Part shown: piece by piece, positions 58,971 through 64,000 of the stretch | Position numbering within the stretch: the stretch's first letter is position 1 | Layout of the letters: the number at the start of each line of letters is the position of its first letter | Assembly: GCA_963573305.1 (NCBI GenBank) | Contig: OY754339.1 | Coordinates: forward strand, 74,633,376 to 74,697,375 | DNA: 64,000 nucleotides | Origin: Pyrrhosoma nymphula | Lineage: Eukaryota; Arthropoda; Insecta; Odonata; Coenagrionidae | Direction of reading: 5' to 3' | Made by a program: the position numbers and the translations under genes | Notes under the pieces: generated by a model | Seen by the model: only the letters and a program-made list of their open reading frames with translations | Database searches by the model: none | Told to the model about the DNA's origin: nothing

Positions 58971-59855
58971 CACAATATGTTTGGTCCTACCGCCCTCTGC
59001 AAAAACAAATTACTTTTTCGGCTGTTCCACTCATGAGTATGCAACATGTAATTGACCGCGTTAAAAGCATGGCTTTTCCAGATTTAATCCACACACTTGA
59101 AGCGATTTACCTTGTGTATTGTTGATTGCCATTGAGAATGCAAGACGAAGGGGGAACTGTAGTCGTTTGAAATCAAATGGCATGTCGGTAGGAATGATGG
59201 GAAAACGTGGAATAAGCACATCTTCTCCTTTTGAATTGCCATTCAGAAGTGTCACTTCGATGACGTTTGGATTCAATGGTTTGGCAGTGAGCCTGGTTCC
59301 ATTGCACATTCGTGGTGCATTAATGTTGCGCAACAGAATTATTGGTGCGCCAAGTTTGAGTGACAATTTGTGCGGAGGTACACCAGAAAGATCCAACGAA
59401 TTTAAAAACTCAATTGGATAGTTAAAAATCTCGTCCGCATTCATGACGCTATATATCGATTTGTAGGTGACAGACCCGCCCGAAATTCGTTTGTGGATGG
59501 CGTAGTTGATTGCAGTGACGTCGATGTTTTTTGCTACCAAAATTGCGCGTTCGCAAAGCCATCGGTGATTTTTATAATTGGTGACAAACTGTGAAAAACT
59601 TTCTGAAATTATTGTTCGATCGATAGAACGATGATATAAAAGTTCAATGGAATTGAAATATTTTTGTGTCGGCATCAACTGGTACTTTTCCATTACCAAT
59701 GTCCAACAGCTGTTTTGAAAATATGGTTAACACATTGCGCTGATTTACGCGCATATTGGTCGTTTACGTGAGTTTCTGTACATGTCTCCAAAGATGCGAC
59801 GCTTTGAGGCAAGCGTTGTGTTCATCAGCTGGTGTTGAATTTGGCATTACTGATC
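58971..59855 (-). pseudogene. Helitron Pif1 helicase, C-terminal part (piece A)
   Basis: Minus-strand reading: [28 protein letters not shown], a TAA, then TTNMRVNQRNVLTIFSKQLL and DIGNGKVPVDADT. After a frameshift near 59660 it continues FSQFVTNYKNHRWLCERAIL, VAKNIDVTAINYAIHKRISG, NYPIEFLNSLDLSGVPPHKL, ILLRNINAPRMCNGTRL, VLIPRFPIIPTDMPFDFKRL, and AFSMAINNTQGKSLQVCGLN (the TxNKSQGQSL helicase motif, here NNTQGKSL). It ends RGQLHVAYS.VEQPK and FVFAEGGRTKHIVCRKALE. This covers the last third of the Pif1-like SF1 helicase of a Helitron RepHel protein. The Walker A motif and the Rep domain are absent. Several lesions make it non-functional. Confidence 0.85.
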
Positions 59856-60047
59856 TGTCCCACTCGTGAGCATGCAACATATAATTGACCACGCGAAAAG
59901 CATGGATTTTCCAGATTTATTCCACGCACTTGAAGCGACCGACCCTTGTTGATGGTCATTGAGAAGGCAAGGTGAACGTGGAACTGTATTCGTTTGACTA
60001 CAACTATCGAAGTAGTCACTGAACCTTGCCTTTACAGGCTGCAGGAG
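59856..60047 (-). pseudogene. Helitron Pif1 helicase, C-terminal fragment (piece B)
   Basis: Minus-strand text [47 protein letters not shown] is the final motif block of the same helicase type (FPVRLAF.MTINKSQGQSL....[18 protein letters not shown]), with KSQG shortened to KG. It stops right after CSRVGQ and is joined to piece A, which restarts further upstream in the protein ([10 protein letters not shown]). Its DNA closely resembles the corresponding block of piece A but is not identical, so the duplication is not very recent or two copies recombined. Confidence 0.82.
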
Positions 60048-60065
60048 TGAATAGCCATTCATTAA

Positions 60066-60792
60066 GAGCCGAATTTATAGTCGTTACCCAGCAGTCCCAC
60101 AGCCCCTAGCAGGCCCCTTCCTCAAAAACGGTATTTATAGTCAAATTTCCACCCCCAGCAGCCCCCTTAGCCTCTCCTAATTCTGGCAGGAGATGCATGC
60201 TCCACCAGGGGCCTCCTTATCGAAAAAATAACACAACAGATATAACTAAACTGACTATAATGAACGTGCATAGCCTTAAATTAATATTTTCGAAGACTTG
60301 GTGATAATAAAACAACGGTGAGATTTGCTCTTAGTCGATAAATATCTGATGTGACTCCAGACTCATTCCAAGGATGTTCATATACATTCGCAGCATATTT
60401 TTTCCCACAATTTCTTCTTCTTGTGGCATGAAACGGCGTCCGTTTTCTTATTTTCCACTATATCTTTATACTTCTACACCAGGTCACACGAAATCTTCTC
60501 CTCCACACCTTTGAAGCTATTTGCACGTCGAGCGGCCATCTTAACAGTTTTCATGCTGCGTCTGACTATTTTATTTATCCGTATCCATGTTGATCACGAG
60601 CGTCGCCACTGAAACATTTGAGCTGCGAATTCCATTTCCCGCAGTTTCTAGTCCTTAGTTACCAGACCTAACCCCCAACCATCCCCTACCTAGCAGCTCC
60701 CTTAATTTTGACTATAGGACGCACAATTCAAGGGGCCTGCTGGGTAGGGGATGGATAAGGGGACTGCTAGGTAACGACTATAAATACAGCCC
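60066..60792. mobile_element. PIF/Harbinger-type MITE nested in the Helitron
   Basis: TAA duplications flank it (60063-60065 and 60793-60795). The terminal inverted repeats are GAGCCGAATTTATAGTCGTT at the left and GGGCTGTATTTATAGTCGTT at the right, both continuing ACC(C/T)AGCAGTCCC. A second, inner copy of the terminal motif lies on each side (TTTATAGTCAAATTTCCACC near 60133, and its mirror TTAATTTTGACTATAGG near 60702). A TWA target duplication and GGGC-type ends fit PIF/Harbinger. The 63-codon frame at 60421-60612 has no recognised domain. At 727 bp it is probably non-autonomous. Confidence 0.72.
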
Positions 60793-61240
60793 TAAATCGC
60801 TATTAAATAGGTTGCCCGGTTGCCAAGGAAATATCTATTGTTGAAAAGAAAGAAAAATTGATGAATTTCGAGATAAAAACGCAGTACCTGGACAAAAACG
60901 AAGCATATTAGAAAAATGAATGAAAAAATGAAATACTACATTCTTTTATGCGTTCTATGATGCAAATCTCCATCCAATATCTTGAGTGCAAGTAATTTTA
61001 AAAAGCAAATGAAGAAAAACCTGCACCGAATTCAATGCTTTTCTTATGGGTGTCAATGTTAACAATATATTGGGGTAAAAACAACCCCAAAATTTGCCAC
61101 CTACCAAATCAAACAGACAGAGAATCCACATTTAATGCACCAAACCTCATTTCTCTAGCTCATAACTTGAGAGAGATATAAAAAATGGATACAGAATGAC
61201 TGACTGACTGACACGCTACAAAATTAATATTGGTATATAG
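60793..61240. other. Helitron 5' region, non-coding
   Basis: Sequence between the nested MITE and the Helitron 5' terminus. On the minus strand it runs GTGTCAGTCAGTCAGTCATT, then TCTCTCTCAAGTTATGAGC, GAGGTTTGGTGCATTAAATG. This style of opening is common to many insect Helitrons. No Rep-domain coding is visible. Confidence 0.55.
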
Positions 61241-61241
61241 A

Positions 61242-62615
61242 TATTTCACTTTATGTTTAGTACTCATTAAATTGGATCATATTAGAAAGTTAATATACTT
61301 CGACGATTAAGGTCACTTTTGCACTTATACTTGCCACTAAGGCCACTTGCAGACTGGGCGGCAATATCATTCTGGAAGTATAGGAGAATCACCCATAACC
61401 GAATTCGATCCGAGCCCAACGACTTAGGTGATCGTGCGCGACTATCGCATCAGGTCTTCCGTATCCATGAATGGGAACATTAGGACAATATCCCTTTAAT
61501 CACTGTCTAACCCTAATTTAGTCCATTTGAATAAACACCATAGCAGGTACTGCAACAGCAGAGCAGAAACAAACATTATGGCGTCTAACTGCATACCATA
61601 AATTATCACGCTGTACAGCATGGATGAATTAAATGAGGGCGAAAAAGGAAAATACATAAAGCGGGAAGCGAGAGTGTAATGGCCTACGTGCCAAACGTTT
61701 GAGCCCCGAAAGACACACACAGAGAGGAAAAAAATTTGAAAGCAGGGAAAAAAAACCGTGCGCATTTAAAACACAAATTTATACGGGGACAGCATCCTTT
61801 GCAACGTGCTCATTCGGAGGAAAAATCCGCACCCATGGACCAGAGGTCTTTCTCACTCTCCATCTTGCTTTTTCATAATTGTAAAAAATACGAGCGTCCA
61901 CCCTTATTATCCCTATCTCTTCGCAGTCCCTCCCTCCCTTCCGGGTTCCAACCACTCCCTGCGGGCGGCCACCTTCTCCAAGCGCCATCTAATTTTGAAA
62001 CAGATTTCGTGCAACAAGTTCTGAACAAGAGGCTCGAATATAAACTGACGCTGGCCACGTGTGACTTGAATCGGTTTGGTCTCTTTCCTTCCTAGAATTG
62101 AAGCCACTGGGAGTGAGGAACACAACCGAATGAAAACACCCCTGCCATCGGTATCAAACTAATGACGGTAGAATAATAAAATTAAAACATTAATTGTCAA
62201 TCCTTCTAGACACGTGGTTCTCATCATATTAAATGCGTGCTTTCAGTATAAATTTATATACGAACTGAAGTGAAACAAAGGCACAACATTTATCTTACAT
62301 GTGAGAGTTAATCTAAATCCATCAGTTCAGTAGAAACGGCACTGTATTTCACTTCTGGGCCGGAAAAACTTATAAAAATATGCTTTTGGAATAATCGACA
62401 ATTTTGGAACTTAACTGACACGTCATCAGCAGTTTTAGTATGATAATGCCACAATCAATATGTACTTTTCCATCGAAAACTAAACGAGCCCCTGAGAGCC
62501 GTAGGGGCGTGTAGCATGGTGTTTTAAGACACATTTCCAATTTCCGGGGGAAATTTCCAATCATTGCGGTTGTACAAATGATGTGTATGCAGTCACGCGC
62601 ACGGGTGCGAAGTTA
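61242..62615. other. Non-coding, with a weak SINE-like site
   Basis: A box B-like GGATCGAATTCGG on the minus strand at about 61400-61412, with a possible box A (GTCGCGCACGATCACC) further upstream, hints at a degraded SINE, but spacing and box A are poor. A C/T-rich segment at 61840-61990 generates overlapping frames I do not call. Confidence 0.4.
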
Positions 62616-62722
62616 CACACCAAAGACAGCAAGGTTCGTCATGAAAAAATCATTTGACTTGACCGGGATTCAAACCCGGATCTCTCATTTGCCGGTCAGG
62701 TGTGTTAGCCGCTTACACAATT
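62616..62722 (-). repeat. tRNA-derived SINE, minus copy of head-to-head pair
   Basis: Minus strand: GTAAGCGGCTAACACACCTG (box A region), ACCGGCAAATGAGAGATCC, then GGGTTTGAATCCCGGTC (box B) and AAGTCAAATG, followed by a body ending GTCTTTGGTGTG. Every block is shared with the plus copy starting at 62746, so both are the same SINE family. The tRNA-like part does not close an acceptor stem. Confidence 0.72.
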
Positions 62723-62745
62723 AAATAGCAAGTAAAATTAAAATG

Positions 62746-62856
62746 GATTGGCGTGTAACTGGCTAAGACAACTGGCCGGCAATTGGGAGATCCAGGGTCG
62801 AATCCCGGTCGAGTCAAATGTTTTTTTCATAGCGAATTTCACCGTCTTTGGTGCAT
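62746..62856 (+). repeat. tRNA-derived SINE, plus copy of head-to-head pair
   Basis: GTAACTGGCTAAGACAACTG (box A region), GCCGGCAATTGGGAGATCC, AGGGTCGAATCCCGGTC (box B), GAGTCAAATG, then CACCGTCTTTGGTGC. It mirrors the minus copy at 62616-62722 across a spacer of about 23 bases, so transcripts through both would fold back on each other. Confidence 0.72.
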
Positions 62857-63032
62857 GAAAATAGAGGGTATGGCTTAGAATGGGAAGCAGGAGAGAAGGG
62901 AGAGTGGGGCGTGTCTTGAAGGATTAGTGTCTCACTTTGTGTTTGTTTCGAGGTCATCGACATAATGTTTAAACGGGATTCACGAAAGGACGGAATTAAT
63001 GTAATATTCCACAGAACGACGAAGCGTACAAA
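62857..63032. other. Non-coding spacer between SINEs
   Basis: No feature recognised. It probably includes the body of the third SINE, whose head lies at 63033-63110. Confidence 0.4.
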
Positions 63033-63110
63033 ACTTCCCGACACCCACGGGATTCGAGCCTGGGCCTCTAGTGGTGGTGACCGCGCCAATCCGACCGCCC
63101 TCGGAACGGA
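63033..63110 (-). repeat. tRNA-derived SINE head, minus strand
   Basis: Minus strand: GGCGGTCGGATTGGCGCGG (box A region), TCACCACCACTAGAGGC, then CCAGGCTCGAATCCCGTGGG (box B). The spacing fits a tRNA-like promoter. A different family from the pair at 62.6-62.9 kb, judging by the box A region and the downstream body (GTCGGGAAGTTTTGTACGC). Confidence 0.6.
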
Positions 63111-63285
63111 GCAAAAAACCTGCCCCCAATCCACCGCATCCCCAACAAAAAAACAAAATCCCACCCCCTTGCCAGGCCACATTTCCACCCCCTGCTCCGC
63201 CACCTTCCTCAGCGCCACCCCTGGCAACCCCCCTGACATCGCGCACCGCGGAGTCGCTCTGCTTGAAATTCCGCCGGGGTTCGAA

Positions 63286-63780
63286 TGGGGAGAGAGATAG
63301 TGGTTAAGGGGGTGGTGAGAGGGGACCGAGAGGGGTTTTGAGGGGCGGGGGTGAGTAGATGTGCCCCTTTCTGGTCGGGGGGGGGGGGGTGGGTGGGGAC
63401 AGGTAGATAAGCGAGGGGAGGGTAGAGGTTATGCGGAGAGGGCAAATACAAAGCGAGAGGGTGCAAAAAAGGCAAGAGATGAACCCAGGTCCGCGATGGA
63501 GATATGAAGAACGAGGAGGATGCGGCCGGAGATGATGGCGGTAGATGAGGGGTGTGTGGCAGGGGGTGAGGGGTGGGAAGAAATGGTACAGGGGAGAGAG
63601 GAAAGATAATAAACGGATTGGGGCAAAAATACGAATGAGGACGATTCGAGTCAGGTGCGGGCGGGGCAGAGACGCGGGCTGTAAAAGGGTAGCGACGGAG
63701 ATGATGAATGACGGATGGGGAAGGAGGCCGAGACTAGGACAAGGGGAGAGGAGGAAGGGAAAAGAAAGCGCGCTATTGGT
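63286..63780. repeat. Polypurine tract with G13 run
   Basis: About 500 bases of G/A-rich top strand, including thirteen consecutive G at 63377-63389. The 176-codon minus frame (63304-63834) is a proline/serine/leucine-rich translation of it and is not called. G-quadruplex formation is plausible for the G-runs. Confidence 0.65.
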
Positions 63781-64000
63781 TACGGCAACACTTCCACGAT
63801 TGTAGTTGGAGCGAGATATCACTAAAGGCAACATTCAATGAATTTGGCCTCATTACAAAATGTTCTTCATCAATCCATCTTTCAGCGATACCAAAATGTC
63901 AGCCACAAAAAGGCACTACTTTTCCACATATTTTTCAAAAAAATGTCAACCGAATTCCTTGGGATGCGGTACGGCTGTGTACCTCGGAGAGACATAGTAC
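63781..64000. other. Non-coding, window edge
   Basis: AT-rich DNA with no recognised feature. Confidence 0.45.

Larger units (their letters stand above)
58556..61241 (-). mobile_element. Helitron with both termini, rearranged interior
   Basis: On the minus strand the element begins A|TCTATATACCAATATTAAT at 61241, followed by GTGTCAGTCAGTCAGTCATT, typical of arthropod Helitron 5' ends. It ends in a perfect hairpin GCCTGCAAAGCAGGC (58584-58570), ten bases, then CTAG|T at 58559-58556. Insertion between A and T, a 5' TC, a 3' CTAG preceded by a hairpin, and Pif1 helicase coding between them together define a Helitron. At 2686 bp it is much shorter than an autonomous copy and has no Rep endonuclease. 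A 727-bp MITE is nested in it. Confidence 0.85.

Noticed and set aside
61365..61470. Minus-strand SINE head
   Set aside because: Box B is imperfect and box A spacing is poor, so it is mentioned only within the surrounding non-coding entry.
63304..63834. 176-codon minus-strand frame
   Set aside because: It is a product of the purine tract with the G13 run and is low-complexity throughout.

Overview
This is a eukaryotic nuclear window, most likely from an arthropod and plausibly an insect. There are no prokaryotic-style operons, no closely packed genes and no convincing host exon. What can be recognised is a layered population of decayed transposable elements of kinds common in arthropod genomes: CR1/Jockey-type and RTE-type LINE fragments, tRNA-derived SINEs, mariner remnants, a hAT-like element, a Helitron, and several MITE or foldback elements. 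I cannot name the species, and the arthropod call is an inference from repeat types and composition.

Layout. 0.3-0.5 kb: a small foldback element between 17-bp direct repeats. 1.6 kb: a tRNA-like SINE head. 7.1 kb: an RTE 3' stub. 8.6-9.4 kb: a mariner with both terminal inverted repeats but a large internal deletion. 11.4-12.5 kb: CR1-like LINE copy 1. 15.7 kb: a foldback repeat. 19.4 kb: a SINE. 20.9-21.5 kb: a decayed RTE 3' region. 24.6-25.2 kb: purine/pyrimidine-rich DNA. 25.9 kb: a second mariner fragment. 26.6-27.8 kb: LINE copy 2. 28.3-28.9 kb: two adjacent foldback elements. 32.1 kb: a SINE. 35.4 kb: an RTE stub. 36.3-36.7 kb: an AT-rich three-unit tandem repeat. 38.0-38.7 kb: two opposed SINEs. 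42.95-43.3 kb: a polypurine tract. 43.7-43.9 kb: a 257-bp palindrome. 49.1-49.6 kb: an RTE remnant. 49.7-49.9 kb: a MITE flanked by TTAA. 53.3-56.1 kb: a hAT-like element with a broken transposase. 58.6-61.2 kb: a terminus-to-terminus Helitron with two rearranged Pif1 helicase pieces and a nested PIF/Harbinger-type MITE. 62.6-63.1 kb: a head-to-head SINE pair and a third SINE. 63.3-63.8 kb: a polypurine tract with a G13 run.

Most open frames in the window lie in compositionally skewed DNA (C/T- or G/A-rich) or are shadows of it, and I do not call them genes. Every recognisable protein is a transposon product, and each is truncated, frameshifted or stopped, so none is expected to be functional. 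The most interesting structures are the Helitron, where a C-terminal helicase segment is joined directly to an upstream helicase segment, and two palindromic repeats whose arms carry a hammerhead-ribozyme-like CTGATGA-stem-GAAAC core. I did not find a convincing new multi-gene biological system.
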